Source: a virus
Direction: 5' to 3' (one strand)
DNA: 58,166 nucleotides
Virus record (IMG/VR): IMGVR_UViG_3300032116_000230
Span: 1 to 58,166 of that record
The notes below the pieces were generated by a model that ran no database searches, had not been told where the DNA came from, and worked only from the letters and a program-made list of their open reading frames with translations. Positions 31,123-38,815 of this stretch are shown here, in pieces (the first letter of the stretch is position 1; the number at the start of each line of letters is the position of its first letter). The position numbers and the translations under genes are program-made.

Positions 31123-31929
31123 ATGAATCACATCCAAAAATTTCAGGATTTTAAAAGATTATCGGAAAGTATTAGGGTTCAAAAAATGGAACCTGACTCT
31201 TACATGGAACAGACCGTTGTTGCTCTTCCATATTCTGAACACATCAAAGAAAATCGACAAGAATTCTTAAAAAAACTAGTTACTATTTCTAAGGACTTGG
31301 GAATAGACCCAGTTTGGTTACTCCACACTATATTTCACGAAAGTGATTTTGATCCTAAAAAGACTGACAAGTCTACTGGAGCAGTAGGTTTACTTTCTTT
31401 TTATCCTGAGGTTTTAAAAAACATGGTAAATCCGGAAACCGGAAAGAACTATACTCCACAAGACGTTTTACAACTTTCCAATATTGATCAGCTTGACCTT
31501 GTTTGTTCCTATTATAAAACTTGGATTGAAAGAATGAAATTACAAAGACCTATCACAGCTGGTGATTTTGCTGCTTTGACTTTATATCCGGAAATAATTA
31601 AAAAAGATTGGGAATGGAATTTTCCTAGGTTTATGATTGAAAAAAACCCAGATCTTTTCAAAGGATTTGCATCGAACTTGAGCAAAAACAAAAAGGACTA
31701 TTACGATTATATAGATCAAATTTTCAAGTCAGAAAATGAAATGACTGATAGTCAAAAAGGTTCACTTGGGAACTTTACTGGTGCATTAGCTGAGCCAGGA
31801 ATTTATGGTATTAAGAAACCACTTGAATACATCCAAGACTTAATTATTAATTCTGAAAATCCAGCTGCTCCCAGTGAGATTCAGCCACAAGACGAGGAAG
31901 AAACACAGAAGTCTAAGCAAAAAGGATAG
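31123..31929 (+). CDS. Lytic transglycosylase-like protein, possibly virion-packaged
   Basis: 268 residues. The SLT/lysozyme-like core has catalytic E73 in TIFHESDFDP and the downstream STGAVGLLSFYPE motif (84-96), as in goose-type/SLT transglycosylases that cut peptidoglycan glycan strands. The N-terminus MNHIQKFQDFKRLSESIRV fits the capsid-targeting pattern with a site after RLSE, so the enzyme may be carried in the virion for wall penetration. The C-terminus is an acidic, Gln/Lys-rich tail. Confidence 0.75.
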   Translation: MNHIQKFQDFKRLSESIRVQKMEPDSYMEQTVVALPYSEHIKENRQEFLKKLVTISKDLGIDPVWLLHTIFHESDFDPKKTDKSTGAVGLLSFYPEVLKNMVNPETGKNYTPQDVLQLSNIDQLDLVCSYYKTWIERMKLQRPITAGDFAALTLYPEIIKKDWEWNFPRFMIEKNPDLFKGFASNLSKNKKDYYDYIDQIFKSENEMTDSQKGSLGNFTGALAEPGIYGIKKPLEYIQDLIINSENPAAPSEIQPQDEEETQKSKQKG

Positions 31930-31945
31930 ATAGAAAAAATATTTT

Positions 31946-32296
31946 ATGAACGCTATTGTAAATTTTTTCAAAAATCTTTTTGGTAAAAAAGAAGAGCCTA
32001 AATTTTATTGCAACTGTCCCACTGGATGTTGTTGCGGTAGATGTGAAAGATGTCAGCCTAAAGTTATACACATTGAGGATGAGCCAGTCAACATAGAGGA
32101 AAGTAAAACCAAGCAGTTTGTTGCAAAGTATACTAATAAGAAGTCTTCAGGGTCTAAGGTCACTAAAGATGAAGGTGATGTTGATGAAATAGTTGTAATA
32201 AAAAGAAAGAAGAAGAAACCTGCTAAGAAAAAAGACTCAGCATCTTCTAAGCAAAGTACAGAGCCAAAAAGAGGAAGACCTAAGAAGCAAAAATAG
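31946..32296 (+). CDS. Cys-cluster protein with AT-hook-like tail
   Basis: 116 residues. An N-terminal amphipathic helix (NFFKNLFGKK) leads into a dense Cys cluster, CNCPTGCCCGRCERC (22-36), likely metal-binding. Then comes a Lys-rich linker and a C-terminal PKRGRPKKQK, which matches the AT-hook core GRP flanked by basic residues. Binding to AT-rich DNA is a reasonable inference. Function unknown; placed between the transglycosylase and the zinc-ribbon protein. Confidence 0.65.
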   Translation: MNAIVNFFKNLFGKKEEPKFYCNCPTGCCCGRCERCQPKVIHIEDEPVNIEESKTKQFVAKYTNKKSSGSKVTKDEGDVDEIVVIKRKKKKPAKKKDSASSKQSTEPKRGRPKKQK

Positions 32297-32328
32297 GTCA
32301 CTTCATTTTTGAAACTTTAGAAGCCATC

Positions 32329-32336
32329 CATATATA
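32329..32336 (+). promoter_or_regulatory. Late-promoter-like box CATATATA
   Basis: Part of CATATATAAATT, the closest match in this window to T4 late TATAAATA. It is followed, near the predicted start site, by a 5-bp hairpin ACTAG/CTAGT (32344-32360). It gives a leader of about 95 bases for the gene at 32439; the rest of the 32297-32438 gap holds no other feature I can name. Confidence 0.5.
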
Positions 32337-32438
32337 AATTAGAACTAGATTTTTTCTAGTCACTTCCCGGTCAACAAACCGTAGAGTTTTCAGAAATGGA
32401 CACAAAGGAAGGGGCAAAAATTAAATAACAAAAAATTT

Positions 32439-33257
32439 ATGAATTTAACAACGTCAAGTACTGGCGGGTATGGATCTTGTACCGCCCACATCACAACAAA
32501 CCGTAACAGATCTAAAATTTACGGAAATGCAGTTTATCTAAAAGATGGACAAAGGTTTGAGATCGAGCTCTTCAATCCAAACACGATCAACTATCTTGCT
32601 AAGATCAGTATCGATGGAAAACAAATTTCTAATTCTGGTATTGTTCTTAAACCAGGACAAAGAGTTTACCTCGAAAGATTCATTGACTCAAATAACAAAT
32701 TTGTTTTTGAAACATATGAAATTGAAAACAGTAATGAAGCTCTTAATGCGATAGTTAATAATGGTTTAGTCGAGATTAGCTTTTATCCAGAGAATTCAAC
32801 CACTGGATATTTCACTGTTTATCCTAGTTATACAACAAACCTACCAGGATCATATTTTACATACACTGGGGGATTAACAACTAATACCCTAACATCAGAA
32901 AATATTGGATATTCTGGTATTTCAGGAAACCCTATTTCCTTTGGTGGAACGACTGTTAACAATGTAAGCTGTTTCACTTCACCTTCAGTTGGAGAATCTA
33001 ATATTAAGGGTTCGAATGCTTCTAATAGCTCCATTGAAACAGGCAAAGTTGAAAAGGGTGAATCTAGTGAACAATCAATGACTCAAACATTTGGCAACTA
33101 TAGTGGATTTGCTTCGAATAGCATATCTTATCGATTGACGCCAGAGTCTTGTAAACCAGTAGAAATTGAAAAACTCAGAAACTACTGCACTGGTTGTGGT
33201 AACAGGATCAAAAAGGATTCTTGGAAATTCTGTCCAGACTGCGGAGAAAAGTTTTAA
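32439..33257 (+). CDS. Beta-rich protein with C-terminal zinc ribbon
   Basis: 272 residues. Residues 1-125 look like a compact beta domain. Residues 125-225 are Ser/Thr/Gly/Asn-rich and low-complexity. The last 35 residues are a zinc ribbon, C-x2-C (YCTGCGNRI) and C-x2-C (FCPDCGEKF). The leader is long and has a strong late box, so a highly expressed late or virion-associated protein is likely. Zinc ribbons of this type are common as host-like C-terminal tags; a role is not evident. Confidence 0.65.
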   Translation: MNLTTSSTGGYGSCTAHITTNRNRSKIYGNAVYLKDGQRFEIELFNPNTINYLAKISIDGKQISNSGIVLKPGQRVYLERFIDSNNKFVFETYEIENSNEALNAIVNNGLVEISFYPENSTTGYFTVYPSYTTNLPGSYFTYTGGLTTNTLTSENIGYSGISGNPISFGGTTVNNVSCFTSPSVGESNIKGSNASNSSIETGKVEKGESSEQSMTQTFGNYSGFASNSISYRLTPESCKPVEIEKLRNYCTGCGNRIKKDSWKFCPDCGEKF

Positions 33258-33264
33258 GCTTTAT

Positions 33265-33317
33265 AACGTGTTTTAAAATGCGCAAATCTCGTGTTTTCGT
33301 GCATTATATTACACGTT
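33265..33317. other. Long imperfect inverted repeat
   Basis: AACGTGT at 33265 pairs with ACACGTT ending at 33317. Inside it AATGC pairs with GCATT around a central loop that itself contains CGTGTTTTCG. The element lies between a stop codon and a strong terminator, so it would be at the 3' end of the transcript. It may be a protein-binding or mRNA-stabilising structure. Confidence 0.4.
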
Positions 33318-33335
33318 AAGCAAACAAGATCTCAC

Positions 33336-33367
33336 AAAAAACCCCGGATATCCGGGGTTTTATTTTT
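33336..33367. terminator. Bidirectional terminator
   Basis: AAAACCCCGGATATCCGGGGTTTT is a near-perfect palindrome with a T-rich tail on both strands. It serves the gene ending at 33257 and the minus-strand gene ending at 33367, overlapping the latter's stop codon. Confidence 0.85.
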
Positions 33368-34131
33368 TATAGGTATTGCTCCCAGTTCTGAGCCATTTCA
33401 GCTTGTGAAATTTCCATGTCTGTATATGGTCTAATGTTCTGAAGAGGAACTCCTTGATAAGACATATAAGCATCTTTAGGAACTGGAATTTGATATTGCG
33501 GTTGTTGAGCAAATCCTCCGGTTTGTGGTTTGTCATTGGATCCAAACACCCAATCTGTTATTTTCACTCCTTGCTTAAGATTTCTAGCTTCTCTTTTAAG
33601 GCTTTTGATTTTTGATGCGTCTTTTGCTAAATTTGCTAACTTAGCACCTCCACTTGTGACGAAATTTTTCAAAGATCCAAGCATTTTTCCAATGAATGGG
33701 GAAATCCCTGAAAATTTAGAAAGAAATTTAGAGCTTTTGAAGAAAGCAACAATTTTTGGGAAGAATTTAGCTACTAGATTAACTAGTGGTTTCAAAATTC
33801 CCTTACCTATTGTTGAACCTTTACCCAGAGCTTTTATTAATAAAGTTCCACCAGCTCCAATATATTGACCAAAAATCGGAATCAGGCCGATTGCACAGAG
33901 ACCTGCAAGAAGATACTCACCTTGCTTAGCATAAGAGACTAAGTTGATACCTTCTGCTATTGATCCCACACCTGGAATTAAAGCAGCAAAATCTAAAATA
34001 GTATTATACCAAGCCTCTAATAATACAGGATCTTCTGAGTTTAGATAATCCAAAGATTCCTGTATTTGTTGAGGGGTGAAGAAGATTTTGTTCTCATTTA
34101 AGAACTCTTCTATAGACGCAAGATTCTCCAT
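33367..34131 (-). CDS. Hydrophobic, possibly membrane-active packaged protein
   Basis: 254 residues. The N-terminus MENLASIEEFLNENK fits the capsid-targeting pattern with a site after FLNE. Residues 42-110 contain glycine-rich hydrophobic stretches (ILDFAALIPGVGSIAEGI, LLAGLCAIGLIPIFGQYIG) like the pre-toxin or membrane-inserting segments of polymorphic toxins. Then come basic amphipathic helices (110-200) and a Gln/Pro/Tyr-rich tail. If packaged, it could enter the host membrane at ejection. This is inference. Confidence 0.65.
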   Translation of the reverse strand: MENLASIEEFLNENKIFFTPQQIQESLDYLNSEDPVLLEAWYNTILDFAALIPGVGSIAEGINLVSYAKQGEYLLAGLCAIGLIPIFGQYIGAGGTLLIKALGKGSTIGKGILKPLVNLVAKFFPKIVAFFKSSKFLSKFSGISPFIGKMLGSLKNFVTSGGAKLANLAKDASKIKSLKREARNLKQGVKITDWVFGSNDKPQTGGFAQQPQYQIPVPKDAYMSYQGVPLQNIRPYTDMEISQAEMAQNWEQYL

Positions 34132-34143
34132 CTTTTTTTCTTT

Positions 34144-34151
34144 TATATATT
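34144..34151 (-). promoter_or_regulatory. Late-promoter-like box AATATATA (minus strand)
   Basis: Lies 12 bases upstream of the ATG at 34131 on the minus strand. Confidence 0.5.
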
Positions 34152-34207
34152 CAGCATAAGAAATTTTTTTAATTCTTAGCTCTATATAAAATACAAAGAC
34201 AAAACAA

Positions 34208-34567
34208 ATGTTATATCGTTCTAAAAAAATATACGTGGATGATTCCCCAGTTCATGGCAGAGGGGTTTTTGCTTCTGAGTTAATAAAAGCAGGAGAGATA
34301 CTTGAGGAATGCCATTTTTTTCTTGTTCCATCTGATGTCCAGTATCCACAAATATTACATGATCATTTCTTCAGCTGGCCAAAAAGAACAAGCGAAAATT
34401 TTGCAGTTTGTTTAGGGTTCGGTAGTATCTTCAACCACTCAGATGATAGTCCTAATGCAGATTGGGAAACAGACACAAAGAAACTGAAGTTTATTTTCTT
34501 TGCAACTAGGGATATATTTGAAGGGGAAGAAATTTGTACTAACTACCAAAAATCTGGGAAAATTTAG
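34208..34567 (+). CDS. SET-domain protein (putative lysine methyltransferase)
   Basis: 119 residues forming a minimal SET domain. The SAM-binding start GRGVFA lies at 17-22, then IKAGEILEE. The pseudoknot motif is FNHSDDSPNA (N76, H77, S78), and the C-terminal motif is EGEEICTNY (Y113). These are the conserved elements of SET protein-lysine methyltransferases. No pre- or post-SET Cys cluster is present. The substrate could be a ribosomal, phage or host DNA-binding protein; nothing in the context decides this. Confidence 0.82.
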   Translation: MLYRSKKIYVDDSPVHGRGVFASELIKAGEILEECHFFLVPSDVQYPQILHDHFFSWPKRTSENFAVCLGFGSIFNHSDDSPNADWETDTKKLKFIFFATRDIFEGEEICTNYQKSGKI

Positions 34568-34597
34568 AAAACATTTTTTTTATCCAGTAGATTGTTC

Positions 34598-34605
34598 TAA
34601 ATTTG
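34598..34605 (+). promoter_or_regulatory. Bacteroidota-type -7 box TAAATTTG
   Basis: An exact TAnnTTTG match 25 bases upstream of the ATG at 34631, with a T-run about 20 bases further upstream. It is a good candidate to drive the replication/recombination block beginning there. Confidence 0.5.
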
Positions 34606-34630
34606 TTCCATCATTAAAAACAAAAAATCT

Positions 34631-34873
34631 ATGGCTAACAACGAACAAAAGCTTTCAGAAATTTTAGATCAACAATACGACCAAGAATCTGAGAAAATTT
34701 TCGAACACATCGTGCTAATGGGAGTTAAGGCCTTCCAAAAAACTAGCCCACTGTATAAGTATAAAGACACAGATTTGCTAGATAAACTTATTGAGCACTT
34801 TGAATCAAAAGAGGAATATGAAAAGTGTGCAAAGCTCCAAAAGGTACAGTGGTGCTTGAAAGCTCAAGATTAA
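34631..34873 (+). CDS. Small hypothetical protein, first of replication block
   Basis: 80 residues, mostly helical and charged. No family recognised. It follows a TAnnTTTG box and precedes two other small genes and uvsX, so early or middle expression is likely. Confidence 0.6.
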   Translation: MANNEQKLSEILDQQYDQESEKIFEHIVLMGVKAFQKTSPLYKYKDTDLLDKLIEHFESKEEYEKCAKLQKVQWCLKAQD

Positions 34874-34913
34874 ATTAGAAGAAACTTATTGAGGTTTTCC
34901 GATATAATAAGAT

Positions 34914-35192
34914 ATGGGAAAACCAAGAAAATACATTAAAAAATCTGCTGATGGCAGATTTTTTTTGTGTATCGACAGACCAGTTTTTCCAAAAATAGAT
35001 TTAGACAAGAAAACTAGACTTTGGGTTTCTTCCTCTTACTTATTCGAGGAATCATTTAACCAAGACCCAGCAAGCACAAAAGAGGAATTACAGAAGATGA
35101 TGGAATGGAATGAAATTAACCAAAACTACGAGTTTTGTAAGAAAATAATGGAACTCCAAAACATGTTTAATCGTCTCCAGTCTTCTAAGTAA
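34914..35192 (+). CDS. Small hypothetical protein
   Basis: 92 residues. The N-terminus is basic (MGKPRKYIKKSADGRFFLC) and the C-terminus helical with a KEELQKMMEWNEINQNYEFCKKIMEL amphipathic pattern spread over 35 residues. It is followed by a weak terminator. No known family. Confidence 0.6.
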   Translation: MGKPRKYIKKSADGRFFLCIDRPVFPKIDLDKKTRLWVSSSYLFEESFNQDPASTKEELQKMMEWNEINQNYEFCKKIMELQNMFNRLQSSK

Positions 35193-35206
35193 TTGGTATA
35201 GAAAAT

Positions 35207-35230
35207 AAAAGGCCACTTGGGTCTTTTTTT
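35207..35230 (+). terminator. Intrinsic terminator
   Basis: AAAAGGCC, 5-base loop, GGTCTTTT with a T7 tail (one G-T pair). It follows the gene ending at 35192 and lies 36 bases before the next start. Confidence 0.65.
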
Positions 35231-35265
35231 GTGAACCAAAACAGATACTCGTCACTATAAAATAT

Positions 35266-35571
35266 ATGGAAGAAATTTTTTACAAAGAGGGATTACCCAA
35301 AGCAAGATTAATTGGTCACTCTAAATCCCAATACCGGGAGGATCACCCAGATAATGATGTCATGTTTAATGCTAACATTTTTGTACTTGGAGATGGTAAA
35401 GTTTGGTACGGAGATTTAGATTTAACTCTTGATGATAACGCTTTAAAAAGAGTTGCATCAGAGTTAGGTAAGGATCTTTTCATTCTAAGTGAATATGCAG
35501 GTAGATTTGAAAACGAAAAACTTTCTGATCCCGAAATAATAAAAAATTCCAAGTATAAAATATCTAAATAA
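35266..35571 (+). CDS. Hypothetical protein upstream of uvsX
   Basis: 101 residues, soluble, with an N-terminal beta-rich part (KARLIGHSKSQYRED) and a helical C-terminus. It ends 11 bases before uvsX and is probably co-transcribed with it. No motif recognised. Confidence 0.6.
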   Translation: MEEIFYKEGLPKARLIGHSKSQYREDHPDNDVMFNANIFVLGDGKVWYGDLDLTLDDNALKRVASELGKDLFILSEYAGRFENEKLSDPEIIKNSKYKISK

Positions 35572-35582
35572 TTAAAGTTAAT

Positions 35583-36758
35583 ATGGCAAAAAAAGAATTT
35601 TCGTTCGCTGAACTTGATAAGCAGCTTTCTAAAATAGAAGGATTTGAAACTGGTTCAATTCTAGAGACCAACGATTTCTCAGAGGTTGGGGAATGGATAC
35701 CAACTGGTAACTATCTTCTTAATGCACAGCTTTCAGGGAGTTTATTCGGAGGAATAGCCAACAATCGATCAATGGGAATAGCAGGCGATCCACAGACAGG
35801 TAAATCCTTCCTTTGTATGAACATTGTAAGAGAGGCACAGAAAAAGGGCTACAACGTTATTTACTGTGATACAGAAGGAGCAATCGACAAAAGCAGTGCT
35901 AAAAAGTTTGGTATTGATGCTAATACTGTTCGTTATCAACCAATTAAAACAATTGCAGAATTCAAAGTATTCGTTGCAAATCTTATTGATAAGGTTAAGG
36001 GTTATAGAAAAGAAGGAGCAGATCCAAAAATTATGATCGTGCTGGATTCCTTAGGTATGCTATCAACAGACAAAGAAACTGGCGATGCACTTAAGGGTAA
36101 AAGTGCGATGGATATGGGTATAAGATCTAAGGAATTAAGATCCTTATTCAGAGTTATTACTTTAGATCTAACCGGAGTGAAAATCCCATTGATTTGTACA
36201 AACCACACGACCACTGGAAACATTGGAGGTTTTATGCCTACTAAAGAAGCTGCAGGTGGTGATGGTCCTATCTTCTCTATGAGCAACGTTATAATGCTTT
36301 CTAAAGCTCAGCTAAAAGAAGGAGATACCAGAACTGGTATAATAGTAACTTCGACACCTAAAAAAGCAAGATTCACTAGACCATATGCTGTGAAATTCCA
36401 CATTTCATTTATGAATGGTATGAATCCATATGTTGGTCTCCAGGACTTTGTTTCTTGGGAAACGTGCGGCATACAAAGAGGTAAATTGGAGGTTGATAAA
36501 AAAACGGGAGAAATGAAATTCGAAGGAAATGAATCCTCTCCAAGATGGGCAGTAAGACACTTAGGAAAGACTGTTGCTTCAACACAGATTTTTACATCAG
36601 AAGTTTTCACCGACGAGGTTCTTAAAATGATTGATGAAAAGGTTATAGGTCCGCATTTTAAATTGCCTGATCTTTTCGACGAGAAAGAATTTGAAGAGCT
36701 TTTAGAGGGACAAGAAACTGAAACAAATTCTGAGGAAAATGCAGAAGGAGAAAATTAA
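35583..36758 (+). CDS. uvsX: UvsX RecA-like recombinase
   Basis: 391 residues, the same size as T4 UvsX. Walker A is GDPQTGKS (68-75), Walker B is KIMIVLDSLG, and the L2-type region (TNHTTTGNIGGFMPTKEAAGG) is conserved. It forms filaments on single-stranded DNA and catalyses strand exchange in recombination-dependent replication and repair. The tail after residue 370 is acidic, as in T4. It overlaps the next gene by 20 bases. Confidence 0.92.
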   Translation: MAKKEFSFAELDKQLSKIEGFETGSILETNDFSEVGEWIPTGNYLLNAQLSGSLFGGIANNRSMGIAGDPQTGKSFLCMNIVREAQKKGYNVIYCDTEGAIDKSSAKKFGIDANTVRYQPIKTIAEFKVFVANLIDKVKGYRKEGADPKIMIVLDSLGMLSTDKETGDALKGKSAMDMGIRSKELRSLFRVITLDLTGVKIPLICTNHTTTGNIGGFMPTKEAAGGDGPIFSMSNVIMLSKAQLKEGDTRTGIIVTSTPKKARFTRPYAVKFHISFMNGMNPYVGLQDFVSWETCGIQRGKLEVDKKTGEMKFEGNESSPRWAVRHLGKTVASTQIFTSEVFTDEVLKMIDEKVIGPHFKLPDLFDEKEFEELLEGQETETNSEENAEGEN

Positions 36759-37032
36759 GCTTAAGTATCTTCTCGGAATATGGAAAGACCTTCCTGAATA
36801 TCCGACCAAAGAAGATATTATTTATGAGCTAAACTTCTATCTGATTAAAGATGGTAGACCTGATGGAGATTTTTCAGATCAGACATTCAACTCGTTTTTA
36901 CCACAAGATTGGGAAGTACTCAAACATGGAGAATTAGTAAAGGAACTTATAGAAACTGGAGTTTTTGAAAAAACAGAGAAAAATACAGGAAACAAAAATT
37001 GGTATAAAATAAAGGACAATCCACACTATTAA
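36739..37032 (+). CDS. Small protein between uvsX and helicase
   Basis: 97 residues, starting inside the last 20 bases of uvsX and ending 2 bases before the helicase start. The fold appears winged-helix-like in length and pattern (helix, helix, then WYKI beta hairpin at the end), but this is a visual impression. It may be a helicase-loading or recombination accessory, judging by position only. Confidence 0.65.
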   Translation: MQKEKIKLKYLLGIWKDLPEYPTKEDIIYELNFYLIKDGRPDGDFSDQTFNSFLPQDWEVLKHGELVKELIETGVFEKTEKNTGNKNWYKIKDNPHY

Positions 37033-37034
37033 AA

Positions 37035-38336
37035 ATGCAGAATCAACACTTAGAAAATATTTGGTTTAGATCGGTAATACAAAACCCAGCTTATATTGAT
37101 GCTACTGATATTAGTTTTTTTAAAAATACTGATTATCAGGAAGCATTTAAAGTAGTAAAATCTTTCTGGAAAAAATACCAACAGATCCCAAGTAAAATTC
37201 AAGTCAGAGAAGCTGCAAAACTTTTAAAAATTGATGACAAACTCCAGGATTCTTTGCTTGATTCTATGTGGAGCATAAACCTTGAAGATTACGACAAAGA
37301 GTGGCTCCAGCAAAATGTTGAATCTTGGATAGAATGGAAAACTCTGGAAAAGAGTGCAGTTGACTCAATTAATTATATTAGGAGCACTGAAGTAAGCCCT
37401 GATAATATTAAAGATGTAATTAACACTTACAAATCAATAGTAGTCGACAGAAACAAAGTCGACTTTTCATTTGATATGGGTCTTAACTTTAAAGATCCAG
37501 AATCACATAAACAGCCAAGTAACTTAACTTTCTCAAGTGGTTATGACTATATAGATTTTTGTTTAGGCGGTGGATTTTCTGCAAAAGGCCTTTATGTCTT
37601 GTTAGGACAACCAAAAGTTGGTAAAACTTTATGGCTTGGAAACATAGCAACACAAGCAATTAGAGCATCTAATAATGTTGCAATTATCACTCTAGAGCTT
37701 AATGACAGGAAGTACATGAAAAGATTAGGAGCTAACCTCCTAGGTATTAAAATGTCAGAATACAAGGAAAGTGCAGAGAACGATTCCTTGATCAAAAAGA
37801 AGATAACAAATCTTGGTTTTGAAAATCTGAAAAGCCCAGGTGAACTTGTAGTTAAGGAGTTTCCAACATCACAAGCTTCAGCAATTGATGTTGAAAATTG
37901 GTTGAACAAAGTTGAACAAATACAAGGTATTAAGTTCAAGATCGTAATTATTGACTACATCAATATTATGAAAAACTGGAGAAATCCAAACTCCGAAAAT
38001 ACTTACATGAAGATCAAGCAGATTGCTGAAGATTTAAGGGCAGCTGCACAAAGAAACCATTGGGCTATTGTTACGGCAACACAAACCAAGCAAAGCGAAT
38101 TCGATGCTACAGATTTAAGCATGAACTCAGCTTCTGAATCTTCTGGTCTTGTTGCTACTGTGGATGGTATGTTTGGTATAATTCAAGATCCTTTAATGTA
38201 CAGTAACGGAGAATATAAATTGAAGCTATTAGCCAATAGGGACGAGGGATATAAAAACTCTTATAAGAAATTTTTGGTAGACTATTCTTTTATGAGAATT
38301 TCCGAAGACCCAAATTCCCAAATAATGAATGATTGA
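37035..38336 (+). CDS. Replicative DNA helicase, T4 gp41 / DnaB type
   Basis: 433 residues. The N-terminal helical domain (1-150) is followed by the RecA-type motor: Walker A GQPKVGKT (191-198), Walker B-like IVIIDYINIM, and a glutamine-switch segment VTATQTKQSEFD. T4 gp41 is about 475 aa. It would unwind DNA ahead of the phage fork as a hexamer, with a primase and loader not seen here. Its TGA overlaps the next ATG. Confidence 0.9.
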   Translation: MQNQHLENIWFRSVIQNPAYIDATDISFFKNTDYQEAFKVVKSFWKKYQQIPSKIQVREAAKLLKIDDKLQDSLLDSMWSINLEDYDKEWLQQNVESWIEWKTLEKSAVDSINYIRSTEVSPDNIKDVINTYKSIVVDRNKVDFSFDMGLNFKDPESHKQPSNLTFSSGYDYIDFCLGGGFSAKGLYVLLGQPKVGKTLWLGNIATQAIRASNNVAIITLELNDRKYMKRLGANLLGIKMSEYKESAENDSLIKKKITNLGFENLKSPGELVVKEFPTSQASAIDVENWLNKVEQIQGIKFKIVIIDYINIMKNWRNPNSENTYMKIKQIAEDLRAAAQRNHWAIVTATQTKQSEFDATDLSMNSASESSGLVATVDGMFGIIQDPLMYSNGEYKLKLLANRDEGYKNSYKKFLVDYSFMRISEDPNSQIMND

Positions 38337-38815
38337 TGACAAAACAAAAAAAACTAATTCAAGATGAAGAAAATGAGTTCGAGGACATAAATGGAACAGG
38401 TAAAGAGACTGAAGAAACATCAGATTCATCTTTAGGAGAATTTGATCCAGATCCGAGTACAGATTACCGAAGCTTACAGTCTGTTGTTACATATGATGAT
38501 GAAGAATATTTGCACAACAACAAATTAAACGGTAAAATCGACGAGATATTTCAAAAATCAAGATGGACAGTAATCAACCCAAGTAAAAAGATACCAAAGG
38601 ATCTCATTCCGCTTATATTTCAAGATATACTACAAGATTTAGAAGGGACTGAATTTTCAATGGTAGAAAAATTTGTAGCCATTTGTGATTACACTGCTAT
38701 CAATTATCAGAAAGCATATGAATCTATCCATATGAAGTACAAGGAGCAAATTGTACAAGAAATGGATGCGAAGTATGGTATATTAGGTAAAAAGGGAATC
38801 AAAAAGATATTTTAA
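38336..38815 (+). CDS. Hypothetical protein between gp41 and gp47
   Basis: 159 residues from the ATG at 38336, which overlaps the helicase stop (TGATG). The N-terminal 55 residues are acidic and disordered. The C-terminal 100 are helical (KIPKDLIPLIFQDILQDL, AICDYTAINYQKAYESI). Its stop overlaps the gp47 start (TAATG). Tight coupling suggests a replication/recombination accessory role; no family was recognised. Confidence 0.65.
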   Translation: MTKQKKLIQDEENEFEDINGTGKETEETSDSSLGEFDPDPSTDYRSLQSVVTYDDEEYLHNNKLNGKIDEIFQKSRWTVINPSKKIPKDLIPLIFQDILQDLEGTEFSMVEKFVAICDYTAINYQKAYESIHMKYKEQIVQEMDAKYGILGKKGIKKIF

